Shown: piece after piece, positions 9,541 through 17,852 of the stretch
How positions within the stretch are numbered: the first letter of the stretch is position 1
How the letters are laid out: each line of letters opens with the position of its first letter
Origin: UBA8941 sp963780545
GTDB lineage: Archaea > Thermoproteota > Bathyarchaeia > TCS64
DNA: 64,000 nt
Direction of reading: 5' to 3'
Assembly: GCA_963780545.1 (NCBI GenBank)
Contig: CAWACK010000020.1
Location: forward strand, 124,001 to 188,000
Notes under the pieces: model-generated
Databases searched by the model: none
What the model was told of the DNA's origin: nothing
The model's input: only the letters and a program-made list of their open reading frames with translations
Made by a program: the position numbers and the translations under genes

Positions 9541-9927
9541 ATGGCTCAGTATCTAAGTTTAGACTATTGGAAGAAGGTTCAAGAGATCGCCAATGTCGAC
9601 AACGAGTTCAGCATCAAGGCTAAGATGTTTATAGCTAGCTTTACCTTCAAGGTGACTGATAAGACTGACCGACCTGTAGTCTACGCTAAATTTGCGGATG
9701 GCAAGATTACCGAGATCAGGGAGCTCGGTACCGGCGAAAAGACCGACTTCAGTCTCGAGGGTACTTATGACGTCTGGACAAAGGTCAATAAAGGTGAGTT
9801 AGATGGCAGCAACGCAATCATGCAAAGACAGCTCCAATTCAAGGGAAATATGAGTAACATCATCCGCTATAGTAAGAGTTTCCTAAGGCTCTTCCAGCTC
9901 ATGCAAAAAGTACCTGTCGAATACTAA
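9541..9927 (+). CDS. SCP2 sterol-carrier-type lipid-binding protein
   Basis: This is a single SCP-2 domain protein of about 128 residues. The core FTFKVTDKTDRPVVYAKFAD is followed by the TDFSLEGTYDVWTKVNKGEL segment and a helical C-terminus. Such domains bind lipids or acyl-CoA in the cytoplasm. I chose the ATG at 9541 because GGTGA lies at 9531-9535 with good spacing. A GTG at 9532 would add three residues but overlaps that ribosome-binding site. The role in this organism is not evident from its neighbours. Confidence 0.82.
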   Translation: MAQYLSLDYWKKVQEIANVDNEFSIKAKMFIASFTFKVTDKTDRPVVYAKFADGKITEIRELGTGEKTDFSLEGTYDVWTKVNKGELDGSNAIMQRQLQFKGNMSNIIRYSKSFLRLFQLMQKVPVEY

Positions 9928-10286
9928 ATCCCCGGTTCCTTTCTTTCAACTTATTCGTCAGCTTCTGTGTCCTTCATCTACTGGAGAGAAAACTTATTTT
10001 AAGCATGTTGAATCTTTGCGATAATTTGAGGATAAGAGATTTCAAAAACCATTCGCGCAGATCTTGGAAGCCACTATACTTACCTTAATTGTGCTTTCAA
10101 CTGAGCCGTAGATCAAACCTGTGGATGTTTGGAATTTGGCCATCAAATTAAACGACTTCTCGGCGAATATAATGGTCGGCGTAGCATTGGAATCGAATTT
10201 TTCTGATCTTCAGAGTAAAACAAGACACTTTTTTAACAAACGACACTTTTTTTAATTCCAAACTATTCAAATGATCAGAGGGAAGA
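9928..10286. promoter_or_regulatory. Intergenic region with paired direct repeats upstream of lrp1
   Basis: This 359-base AT-rich stretch has no convincing gene. Near its right end are two direct repeats, GACACTTTTTTAA at 10224-10236 and GACACTTTTTTTAA at 10242-10255, set 18 bases apart. The T-rich ends overlap likely TATA positions for the Lrp gene at 10287. Autoregulation by that protein is the simplest reading, but this is inference. Confidence 0.4.
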
Positions 10287-10733
10287 GTGTTGTTAGATGA
10301 TGTTTCCGCCAAGGTTCTAGAGGAGTACCTACATGACTCTCGCCAATCGATAAGAGAAGTTGCACGTAAAATAGGCGTCTCCTCGGGGACGGTTGCATCG
10401 AGGTTAAAGGAGATGGAGGACACTGGCATCATCCGCCGCTACTCCGCACAGGTAGACTACGAAAAGCTCGGCTACGAACTAACGGCCATCACCGAGATCA
10501 CGGTCTCAGAGGGGCGAATGATCGAGGTCGGGGAGACCGTTGCGAAACTTAGTCAGGCCACTGGAGTATACAACGTTACTGGCGATTCGGACCTCATGAT
10601 CGTGGGCAAGTTCCGCAACAGGAAGGAGCTGAGCGACTTCACTAAAAGGCTCCTCACAATCCCCCACATCGAGAGGACAAAGACTCACCTCGTTCTTAAC
10701 ACTATGAAAGAGGACTTCAGCCTCATCCCTTAG
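10287..10733 (+). CDS. Lrp/AsnC family transcriptional regulator
   Basis: The 148-residue protein has an N-terminal helix-turn-helix (SIREVARKIGVSSGTVASRL) and a C-terminal RAM/ligand-binding domain with GVYNVTGDSDLMIVGKF. It is close to the Lrp at 25727-26185; both share the pattern YELTAITEITV..G and the C-terminal VLNTMKEDF or VLNTVKEDF. The start is GTG at 10287 with GAGGGA upstream. Such regulators sense amino acids. Paired direct repeats lie just upstream. It ends convergently with, and overlaps by 11 bases, a broken oxidoreductase gene. Confidence 0.93.
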   Translation: MLLDDVSAKVLEEYLHDSRQSIREVARKIGVSSGTVASRLKEMEDTGIIRRYSAQVDYEKLGYELTAITEITVSEGRMIEVGETVAKLSQATGVYNVTGDSDLMIVGKFRNRKELSDFTKRLLTIPHIERTKTHLVLNTMKEDFSLIP

Positions 10734-11075
10734 TCTTTCTAGCAGACTCAGCGCCGACTAAAAGTGCCTTAATATTCAGGGCTGACGACTTCGGGAATCG
10801 GTCGGTAACTGCCCGGCTGAGGGCTTCTAGGCTGAACAAGCCGGTCGCTTCAGAGAGGGAACCAAGCATCACAACGTTCGCTACCTGGGGATTACCGAGC
10901 CCCTGCGCCAATTTCGTTGCGGGAACCGCGAAGTATTTTATTCCCGTCATTTCGCTTTCAACCGTGAAAAGGCTGCTGTCAAAGACGACAACGCCACCCT
11001 CCTTGACCTCGTGAATATAGCTGTTGTATGCATCGGGATTCATCGCGACAAGGCAGTCGGCGAGTCGTTTGAGGG
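10723..11075 (-). pseudogene. Truncated 2-oxoacid:ferredoxin oxidoreductase gamma subunit
   Basis: Only the C-terminal half of a gamma subunit remains. The frame reads TLKRLADCLVAMNPDAYNSY and continues to ANVVMLGSLSEATGLFSLEAL, which corresponds to the PNTVMLGAFTKATGLLKLES region of the intact gamma subunit at 17853-18413. The N-terminal GxGGQG segment is missing, and an in-frame TGA lies just upstream at about 11095. No alpha, beta or delta genes are nearby. It is most likely a remnant of a lost Kor/Vor-type operon. Translation from the internal ATG at 11043 is possible but would give a non-functional fragment. Confidence 0.75.
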
Positions 11076-11647
11076 TGCGCGTCTCCCCAATTCAGAGTCC
11101 TAACAAGATAATCAATGTTAGGGAGATGAATCTCGTAAGAGTACCTGATAAGCTCAATGAAGATGAAGCGCGACAAGTTGAATCACTCATGCTTCGGTAT
11201 ATTGACCTTCACTTGATGCCTTTTTTTGCGTCGTTGGCTAGGCAAACTTATTCAAGCTTGAATTATACGACGAATATATGAGTATTACATATGACCAATT
11301 ATCTAATAATTAAATTCCATTTTCTTAAAACATGCAAGAAAAATTATCATTATTATCGACATTTGAGAAGTGTTATCAATAATAGGGATTCAAGCGTGGG
11401 AAAAGGTAGGATGTTTAAAGAAAGTTGTGGGGTTTCTTCTCCCCAAGCCAAAGCGCTATCCGGATAGCCAAATTTACAGAGGGGAGATTTCCTCGCAGGG
11501 TCACCGTGAATCCTCTGCTGACTAGATGCCGCTCATTGAGTCTCCCAATCTTATGTTTCTGTTGGGCATGATACTCGTTACATGATGTTTCATTAAGAGC
11601 TTTTGAAAGTTTAATTATGTTAGTCGACTATAACAAAAGACTGGTGC
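11076..11647. other. Gene-poor stretch with several inverted repeats
   Basis: I see no convincing protein gene here. The stretch contains a perfect 14-base palindrome GCTATCCGGATAGC at 11455-11468, a TGGGG/CCCCA hairpin just before it, and arms CAGAGG (11477-11482) and CCTCTG (11512-11517) that can enclose smaller stems. About 30 bases before the next gene is an AT-rich possible TATA box (GTTTAATTATG). A small structured RNA at about 11430-11520 is possible but unproven. Confidence 0.35.
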
Positions 11648-12640
11648 TTGACTTTGAAGCGCGTCGAGATGCTATATCTTTCTCAGGAAGATATTCTGGA
11701 CATGTACATCCCACTAAGGGAGATTGTCCCCCTCGTGGAGATGGGACTTAAAGAGCATGGTCTCGGGCAGGTTGAGAACCCTCCGAAGCCCGGGATCCAC
11801 GCAAAGAGTGATAGTTTCATCCACGCGATGCCAGCGTACTACCGCAAGTTGGGTATTGGCGGAATAAAATGGGTTAGCGGCTACCCGAGCAACAGAGAAC
11901 TGGGGCTTCCGCAGATCCTCGGGGTGATGATCATGAACGACATGGAGACTGGGCTACCCGTGGCGATTATGGACTGTAGATGGATAACGGCTGTGCGAAC
12001 GGCGGCTGTCTCGGCTGTCACCGCGAAATACTGTGCACTTAAGGACTCGGAGACCTTTGGTGTCATAGGTTGCGGCGTCCAAGGAAGAATGAACCTCATC
12101 GCTCTAAAAGAGGCGGTGCCGACGCTAACCAAAGCCAAAGCATACGACATCAACCCAGACGCTTCTAGGAGGTACAAAGCTGACCTTGAGAAAGAGACCG
12201 ATGTCGAAATCACGCCAGTGGATAGTGTGGAGAAGGCCGCTAAGGACAGTGATATTATCCTCACTGCGACACAGAGGCTATCGAAGCCCCTTGTCAAGAA
12301 TGAGTGGTTCAAGCCAGGTGCCCTAGGCATGGGACTCGAGGCGAGTAGAGCCTGGTACGGAGAGGCAATCTTAAAGGCTGACAAGTTTGTAACCGATAGC
12401 TGGGAACAGACGGAGCATTTCCACGCGCAAGGTGCCTTCCCCGAAGGCATGCCAACACTGTACGCAGAGCTGGGTGAGATCGTTGCCGGGAAGAAGAAAG
12501 GCCGTGAAAACAACAAGGAGCGGATCCTTGCCATTAACATAGGCCTTGCCCTCGAGGATGTCATCGTAGCTGACCTCGTTTACCAGAAAGCGAAAAGGGG
12601 AGGCTACCAAAAACTCACACTGATGGAGCGCGATTTCTAA
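11648..12640 (+). CDS. Ornithine cyclodeaminase/mu-crystallin family dehydrogenase
   Basis: The protein has about 330 residues with a Rossmann NAD-binding motif VIGCGVQGRMNL near 140-150, preceded by the family segment MDCRWITAVRTAAVSAV. Family members include ornithine cyclodeaminase, alanine dehydrogenase and Delta1-pyrroline-2-carboxylate reductase, so the exact substrate is uncertain. The start could be TTG at 11648 or, with better spacing from GGTG at 11643-11646, TTG at 11654. ATG at 11669 is a third option. It stands alone, followed by a DUF917 gene on the opposite strand. Confidence 0.88.
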   Translation: MTLKRVEMLYLSQEDILDMYIPLREIVPLVEMGLKEHGLGQVENPPKPGIHAKSDSFIHAMPAYYRKLGIGGIKWVSGYPSNRELGLPQILGVMIMNDMETGLPVAIMDCRWITAVRTAAVSAVTAKYCALKDSETFGVIGCGVQGRMNLIALKEAVPTLTKAKAYDINPDASRRYKADLEKETDVEITPVDSVEKAAKDSDIILTATQRLSKPLVKNEWFKPGALGMGLEASRAWYGEAILKADKFVTDSWEQTEHFHAQGAFPEGMPTLYAELGEIVAGKKKGRENNKERILAINIGLALEDVIVADLVYQKAKRGGYQKLTLMERDF

Positions 12641-12831
12641 AAAGGATGCCCCCCCTAAAATCTTATTAAAAATATCTTAATTTTAAGGACGGAGTAAAAG
12701 TACATCGGCTACAGCAATCATTAATGAGTATAAAGTACATTAATCGATGTAAAAAAATAACCTGAGAAGACCTCGAACTCGTCAAAAAATAGGTTTTTAA
12801 CATATCTAAAAAACGAAAACACCCAAGAAGA

Positions 12832-13911
12832 CTACGGTTTAAGGTAACCCTTGAGGTACTTGACTATCGGCTTCCCGAGAGCCTTCTCGACGGAATCATA
12901 TATCTCCGGGTATCTGTTGCCGTCCCCGACCTTGATCTTTTCTTTCGGGACATTTACCAAATATACATCATCACCCTGCTTCAGAGCAGCGCTGGTTGCA
13001 GGGTTGCCCTCAGAGTCGAAGGTTGCCATGAGGTCGGGAAATGTTGCTATGCGCTTACCTCCACAATCTAGCATCATATACTCGTTAACATAACCGAGCT
13101 CCCAAGTCTTTTCACCTTTGATCTTCATTACTCCTACATCGAAGCCTCCCTTTGCTTCGGTTGTCATCTCGACTATCTTCCCCTTCTCGAGTAACTCTCC
13201 TCCAAGGAAGTTAGTGGCCGCCTTCACGGCGGCCTCGCCCTTCCTCGCCTTAAGGTAGACCTTGCCAAGATCGATGGCCTGCTGAATAGCACCGGGAGCG
13301 CCATGTTCTAAGCACCACTCGACGGGTATCGGGTCCCTGGCCATGGCGATGAGTGCCTTGCAATCACCCGCCATGAATCTGATCTGGCTGCTAGTTCTCT
13401 GAAGAGTCCCCCAGCACACCATCTCAGCACCCTCGGTTGCACCGGCCTTAACCGAATGATAGTCGACACGATGCATCCCCATGCTTCCCATCATGGCTGT
13501 TGGGTGGGCACGACCGTCGCCAGGTATATCGACCACCGGTAGACCCAGCGCTGCGGCGGGGATCCATCCCCCAAAGCTGTTATGGCCGCCGTTCTCAGCG
13601 GCTATGACGCCGTCGAACTCGACGCCAGCCTCCCAGAGCATCTGGACTGCACGTATAAAGTGGCGTGCCTTCGTTTCGCCCCTCTGTGTCGGGGCACCAA
13701 GGGCAGCGACGGTTATCACCTTCCACTCTGGCGGGGTTTCCTCTGGAGACCAGAGCTCAACTCCGCCAAGCTCCATTGCCAACTTACCGGCTGTGCGGCC
13801 CTCTTCTGGCCAACCGCCACCACCCCCACCGAGGATAGCGCCACCGATGGCTAGTGTCTCCACGTCCTCATTAGTGATCTTTCTGGGCATGATTATCCAG
13901 AATAGAAACAC
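12832..13911 (-). CDS. DUF917 family protein (thiohydantoin-desulfurase type)
   Basis: The 359-residue protein has the N-terminal DUF917 signature with a run of glycines (LAIGGAILGGGGGGWPEEG), and the conserved AAENGGHNSFGGW and DIPGDGRAHPT segments. A few members of this family are S-methyl-thiohydantoin desulfurases; most are uncharacterised and neighbour amidohydrolase or hydantoinase genes. The start could be GTG at 13911 or ATG at 13890. It is divergent from the UxaA-type pair. Hydantoin-like or amino-acid derivative metabolism is inference from the family only. Confidence 0.85.
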   Translation of the reverse strand: MFLFWIIMPRKITNEDVETLAIGGAILGGGGGGWPEEGRTAGKLAMELGGVELWSPEETPPEWKVITVAALGAPTQRGETKARHFIRAVQMLWEAGVEFDGVIAAENGGHNSFGGWIPAAALGLPVVDIPGDGRAHPTAMMGSMGMHRVDYHSVKAGATEGAEMVCWGTLQRTSSQIRFMAGDCKALIAMARDPIPVEWCLEHGAPGAIQQAIDLGKVYLKARKGEAAVKAATNFLGGELLEKGKIVEMTTEAKGGFDVGVMKIKGEKTWELGYVNEYMMLDCGGKRIATFPDLMATFDSEGNPATSAALKQGDDVYLVNVPKEKIKVGDGNRYPEIYDSVEKALGKPIVKYLKGYLKP

Positions 13912-14005
13912 ACTGATCCAAATTTAACACTTGAACCATCGAATACGCTAAAGATACGAGACACCAATACCTTCTATAATATCGCGCGTGTGATGAGGTG
14001 AAAAA

Positions 14006-14290
14006 ATGAAAAACGAGCGTCGATTCGTCATAGTGGACGGTCGGGATAATGTTGCAACAGCCGTTGAGCCTCTTCAGAAAGAGGAAATTGTTGAAACAGA
14101 GAAGACGAGGATCACTCTACTAAAGGCTATACCTGAAGGACACAAGTTCGCCTTGGTGGAGATCCCGAAGGGAGGCTACGTAGTCAAATACGGCGAATGG
14201 ATTGGACGAGCGACGACGAAAATACCTGTCGGTGATTACGTACATGTCCATAACGTCGAGGACATTGTAGACGAGGTGAGGAAAAGATAA
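14006..14290 (+). CDS. UxaA-type dehydratase small subunit (SAF domain)
   Basis: The 94-residue protein is a stand-alone SAF domain like the N-terminus of altronate dehydratase: EGHKFALVEIPKGGYVVKYGEWIGRAT followed by VGDYVHVHNV. It would form the small subunit of a lyase with the following gene. GAGGTGA sits seven bases before the ATG. Its TAA stop overlaps the presumed ATA start of the large subunit, in the arrangement ATAA. Confidence 0.88.
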   Translation: MKNERRFVIVDGRDNVATAVEPLQKEEIVETEKTRITLLKAIPEGHKFALVEIPKGGYVVKYGEWIGRATTKIPVGDYVHVHNVEDIVDEVRKR

Positions 14291-15438
14291 AGATCACGTT
14301 TAAGGGCTACAGGCGACCCGATGGACGCGTCGGCGTCCGCAACTACGTCGCAGTCGTTCCAACAGTCCTCTGCAGCGTCTCTGTCGCGAGAAATATAGCG
14401 GAGGCAACCGGAACCAACGTATTCCCACATGAGGTGGGATGCGGGCAGGTGGGGCCTGAGAAGGAGCATACGCTGCAAATCCTTGACAATGTTGTAAGTC
14501 ATCCCAACATTGGTGCCGTCCTCACGGTTGGTCTGAGCTGCGAGCAGATCGATGCCGATAAGCTCGCTAAAAGCGCTGGAGACAAGCCGGTCCACAGCAT
14601 CAGGATCCACGACGAGGGCGGCAACACCAAGGCTGTGAAGAAGGGTATCGAACTCGTCAAGGAACTGAAGAAGGAGGCTTCGAAGGCAGAGAGGACTCGA
14701 ATAGGTATTGAGGAGCTAAGCGTTGCGACCCAGTGTGGGAGTAGCGACACCGGATCTGGTATCGCCTCGAACCCAGCCGTTGGCGCTATGGCGGATAAGC
14801 TAATCGCTCTTGGAGGAGCGGTTATCCTCGGTGAGACGGCTGGGCTTTACGGAGCAGCGGGTCTAATGGCGAGAAGGGCTGCGACCAAGGAGATCGGCGA
14901 TGAGATAATCAAAATTACGGATAGACTTGAAGATTACTATAAGAGGATGAATCACAGCCTAAGGGAAGGGAACCCGACTCCCGGCAATATCAAGGGTGGT
15001 CTCACGACCCTGGTCGAGAAGAGCCTCGGAGGCGTCAGAAAGGGCGGAACAACCACGATCCAGGGGGTCCTCGGCCCTGGTGAAAGGATCACGGGGAAGG
15101 GGCTTTGGGTGATGAACACGAGTCTAGGCATTGGCACCTGCGCTGCAGCGGACATGCTCGCCTCTGGTGCCCAGATTCTCGCCTACACAACTGGCGGGGG
15201 GAACCCTATAGGCTCACCACTCGCTCCAGTGGTGAAAATCACTGCAACTAAGAGGACCGTCGAAAGGCTCGACGATATAATCGACTTCGACGCGAGTCCC
15301 GTCCTACTCGGAGAGGAGACCATAGCTGAGTGTGGTGACCGTTTGCTGGAAGCGGTCATTAAAGTAGCTAATGGTAAGAAGGTTCAGGCAGAAAAGACTC
15401 GCAGCACTGCTTTCGCTATTGGTAAGGTTACGCTTTAA
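14287..15438 (+). CDS. UxaA-type dehydratase large subunit with apparent ATA start
   Basis: The conserved N-terminus KITFKGYRRPDGRVGVRNYV is encoded directly after the small subunit, so the frame must open at or just before 14290. The only start-like codon there is ATA at 14287, overlapping the stop of the previous gene as ATAA. A single G would restore the common ATGA overlap. Later motifs are HEVGCGQVG, TQCGSSDTGSG and the C-terminal VKITATKRT segment. The gene has about 383 residues, normal for the large subunit, which binds an iron centre and dehydrates sugar acids or related hydroxy acids. A GTG at 14431 would remove about 48 conserved residues and is unlikely. Confidence 0.85.
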   Translation: MKITFKGYRRPDGRVGVRNYVAVVPTVLCSVSVARNIAEATGTNVFPHEVGCGQVGPEKEHTLQILDNVVSHPNIGAVLTVGLSCEQIDADKLAKSAGDKPVHSIRIHDEGGNTKAVKKGIELVKELKKEASKAERTRIGIEELSVATQCGSSDTGSGIASNPAVGAMADKLIALGGAVILGETAGLYGAAGLMARRAATKEIGDEIIKITDRLEDYYKRMNHSLREGNPTPGNIKGGLTTLVEKSLGGVRKGGTTTIQGVLGPGERITGKGLWVMNTSLGIGTCAAADMLASGAQILAYTTGGGNPIGSPLAPVVKITATKRTVERLDDIIDFDASPVLLGEETIAECGDRLLEAVIKVANGKKVQAEKTRSTAFAIGKVTL

Positions 15439-15461
15439 AATAGAATTAAAAAAAATGTATT

Positions 15462-17561
15462 TTAATAGCCGGGGAACCGGCCCCTCTTCTCGAGTTCGAG
15501 GAGGGCGGTCCACTCATCCTGTGCCTCTTTCTGGACAAGCTCCACTTGAGCATCCGTCAGGTGGCGGAACCTCTGCTGAGGCTTTAGGTACTCTGCTATT
15601 GGGCGAAGTTCCTTAGGCTTGATGCTTAGCTTGAAGTTTCCGTCGTCGATCTCCATAAGTGGCCAAGCGCCAGTCTGGACTGCTAGTTTACCCATCTCGA
15701 CCGTCTTGTTTTCGGGGAAGTACCAGCCCGTTGCGCATGGCTGTTGGACATGGAGGAAAGCGAGGCCCTTACCTGACCTGGAGACCTCCGCTGCTTTCTT
15801 AATCTTCCTCTCGAGGTCAGGAAGGTAGCTTAGGCTCGCTGTGGCGATGTATGGGATCCTGTGTGCAGCCATTATCATCTCGAGGTTCTTCCGCCTGACC
15901 TGCTTGCCCGGCCAGACCTTGCCTGCGGGCGTTGTCGTCGTAGCGCTGAACATCGGCGTGCTTCCACTCCTCTGGATGCCAGTGTTCATGTATGCCTCGT
16001 TGTCATAGCAGAGCCAGATCATTGACTCTCCCCGCTCAGCTGCTCCGCTGAGTGCCTGGATGCCGATATCAGCTGTACCGCCATCCCCAGCGTAGCTTGT
16101 GACGTAGACCTTGTCCGCCTTTCCCTTCTTCTTCAGGGCGCGGTAGATGCCTGTCTCGTAGGCTGCCCCCGCGGCGAAGTTGGCTAGTATCCATGGGACT
16201 CTGACGACGCCTCCGAAGTTGACGCCGCTGCAGCTCGGCGGGTTGACGACGACTGTGTTGGGGCCGAGGATTTTAAGGAGGTGTCTGACGATTATGCTGG
16301 TTCCGCAACCCGCGCATCCGTCGCTGCCCGGGTAGATGGGCTCGTCCCACTTCACGTCAATAGGCGCAGGCATCTCTGGCATTTTGTGCTCGATGAACTC
16401 GACTTCCTTATCGAGATGGTGGGTTTTGGCGATTTGAGTAATCTTCTTACCCATCATATACATATCCTCGATTGGGATATCCTCGCCACCCATGCCAGTG
16501 ACGAAGCCCTTGATGGGCACTTTGTTCTCAGAGGCATAGAGGGCAGATTTTAAGTCCTGGAAGGCCCCTCCGCCGCGTGTGCCGTGGAGCATCATCCTGT
16601 CGACGACGCCTATGCTCTTAACATCGGCAGCGATCTTTCTGAACTCCTCGTCGGGGAATGGGCGCATGAACCTGAGTTTGACGAGGCCAATCTTCTCGCC
16701 TTCGTTCCGCAGCTTATCTACTGCCCTCCTAGCAGCAGTCGTCATACTTCCCATCGTTACTAGCAGGGACTCAGCGCCATCGGTCTTGTACTCCTCTACG
16801 AGACCACCGTAGTGCCTGCCAAAAGTCTCTCCGAAGCTTTTATCGACCTCATCGATGACCTTCCTACTGTCCTGAAGGATCTCCTCGTAAATGCGCCTCA
16901 TCGGCGTATGGAGGGCCGTCGGGATTTGCGAGCTAGGGAACTTGTCGTTGATTGTTGGGTCGACGGGGTATGGAGCCTTGTATGGGGGGAGCCAATCGTC
17001 GACCGCCTCCTGCTCTGGGAGCCAGACCCTCTCTTGGCTGTAGCTTAGGAAGAAGCCATCGAGGCTCATCATCGTTGGGAGGAGGACACGGTAGTCCTCG
17101 GCTACCTTGTATAGCTGGAGGACCATATCGAGGACCTCCTGGTTCGTCTCGGCGAAGTTAACCAGCCAGCCGAGGTTGAGCTCCGGCATGATATCGCTAT
17201 AATCGGGGCCGAGGCTCCAGTACCAACCCAAGGTGCGGTCAGCGACTCCTAAAAGTAGGGGTGTCCTATAGCTGACCGCTTGGGCAACGATCTCGTGCAT
17301 GTAAGCGAGACCCTCGCTGCAAGTCGCTGTGAACGTACGCGCGCCTACGAGACTCGCGCCTACAGCCATCGCCATACAGCTGTGTTCACCCTCGGCGTGA
17401 ATGTACTCAGCATCGAGCTCACCATTAGCGACGAAGTCAGCGAGGTACTCGATGATAGTCGTCTGAGGCGTTATCGGGAAGGCGGGTATCACCTCAACCC
17501 TAGCTAACTTTACGCCCGTCGCAAGAGCCTTATTTCCTGGCATAACATCGAATTCTGGCAT
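15462..17561 (-). CDS. Pyruvate/2-oxoacid:ferredoxin oxidoreductase, fused alpha and beta subunits
   Basis: Residues 1 to about 395 are a PorA-type alpha subunit (FPITPQTTIIEYLADF, HAEGEHSCMAMAVGAS, RFMRPFP). Residues from about 405 to 699 are a PorB-type beta subunit. It has cluster cysteines C416 and C419 (GCAGCG), C444 and C609, and a thiamine-pyrophosphate motif at GDGGTADIG (492) with NEAYMNTGIQ. The join has no stop. Together with the gamma and delta genes it makes a complete four-domain enzyme that decarboxylates a 2-oxoacid to acyl-CoA and reduces ferredoxin. The gene order is gamma, delta, alpha-beta, with a one-base overlap to delta. Pyruvate is likely, but other 2-oxoacids are possible. 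Confidence 0.92.
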   Translation of the reverse strand: MPEFDVMPGNKALATGVKLARVEVIPAFPITPQTTIIEYLADFVANGELDAEYIHAEGEHSCMAMAVGASLVGARTFTATCSEGLAYMHEIVAQAVSYRTPLLLGVADRTLGWYWSLGPDYSDIMPELNLGWLVNFAETNQEVLDMVLQLYKVAEDYRVLLPTMMSLDGFFLSYSQERVWLPEQEAVDDWLPPYKAPYPVDPTINDKFPSSQIPTALHTPMRRIYEEILQDSRKVIDEVDKSFGETFGRHYGGLVEEYKTDGAESLLVTMGSMTTAARRAVDKLRNEGEKIGLVKLRFMRPFPDEEFRKIAADVKSIGVVDRMMLHGTRGGGAFQDLKSALYASENKVPIKGFVTGMGGEDIPIEDMYMMGKKITQIAKTHHLDKEVEFIEHKMPEMPAPIDVKWDEPIYPGSDGCAGCGTSIIVRHLLKILGPNTVVVNPPSCSGVNFGGVVRVPWILANFAAGAAYETGIYRALKKKGKADKVYVTSYAGDGGTADIGIQALSGAAERGESMIWLCYDNEAYMNTGIQRSGSTPMFSATTTTPAGKVWPGKQVRRKNLEMIMAAHRIPYIATASLSYLPDLERKIKKAAEVSRSGKGLAFLHVQQPCATGWYFPENKTVEMGKLAVQTGAWPLMEIDDGNFKLSIKPKELRPIAEYLKPQQRFRHLTDAQVELVQKEAQDEWTALLELEKRGRFPGY

Positions 17562-17851
17562 TACTTCTTTACCTCCTCACGCTCCATATTGATCGCCTTC
17601 TGCGGGCACTCATTTGCGCAGACGCCACATCCCTTACAGAAGTTCATATTGATGCTTGGCTTCTCCTTCGGCTTAGCAGTTATCGCACCCTCAGGACAAT
17701 AAGTCACGCAGAGACCACAGGCAACACATTTCTCCATATCAATCTCTGGCATGAGCACACGCCAGTTGCCAACGTACTCTCCGCCCCTTGTGGACATGTC
17801 CATGAGTGCGAAGCCCTTTATAGCATTCTTATCCTGGTTCAAATCATTCAC
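17561..17851 (-). CDS. porD: 2-oxoacid:ferredoxin oxidoreductase delta subunit (2[4Fe-4S] ferredoxin)
   Basis: The 96-residue protein has two CX2CX2CX3C clusters: CVACGLCVTYCPEG and CKGCGVCANECPQK. The N-terminus MNDLNQDKNAIKGF leads into a PorD-like region with RGGEYVGNWR. It carries electrons from the thiamine enzyme to free ferredoxin. It lies one base after the gamma gene and overlaps the alpha-beta gene by one base, so all three are one operon. Confidence 0.93.
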   Translation of the reverse strand: MNDLNQDKNAIKGFALMDMSTRGGEYVGNWRVLMPEIDMEKCVACGLCVTYCPEGAITAKPKEKPSINMNFCKGCGVCANECPQKAINMEREEVKK

Positions 17852-17852
17852 C

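Noticed and set aside
11126..11281. 51-codon plus-strand frame starting MNLVRVPDKLNEDEARQVES
   Set aside because: It looks mildly protein-like, but GGGAG is too close to the ATG to serve as a ribosome-binding site and no family is recognised. Kept out for lack of support.
17835..17851. GGTTCAAATC resembling a tRNA T-arm
   Set aside because: It lies in the coding start of the delta subunit and has no other tRNA features.
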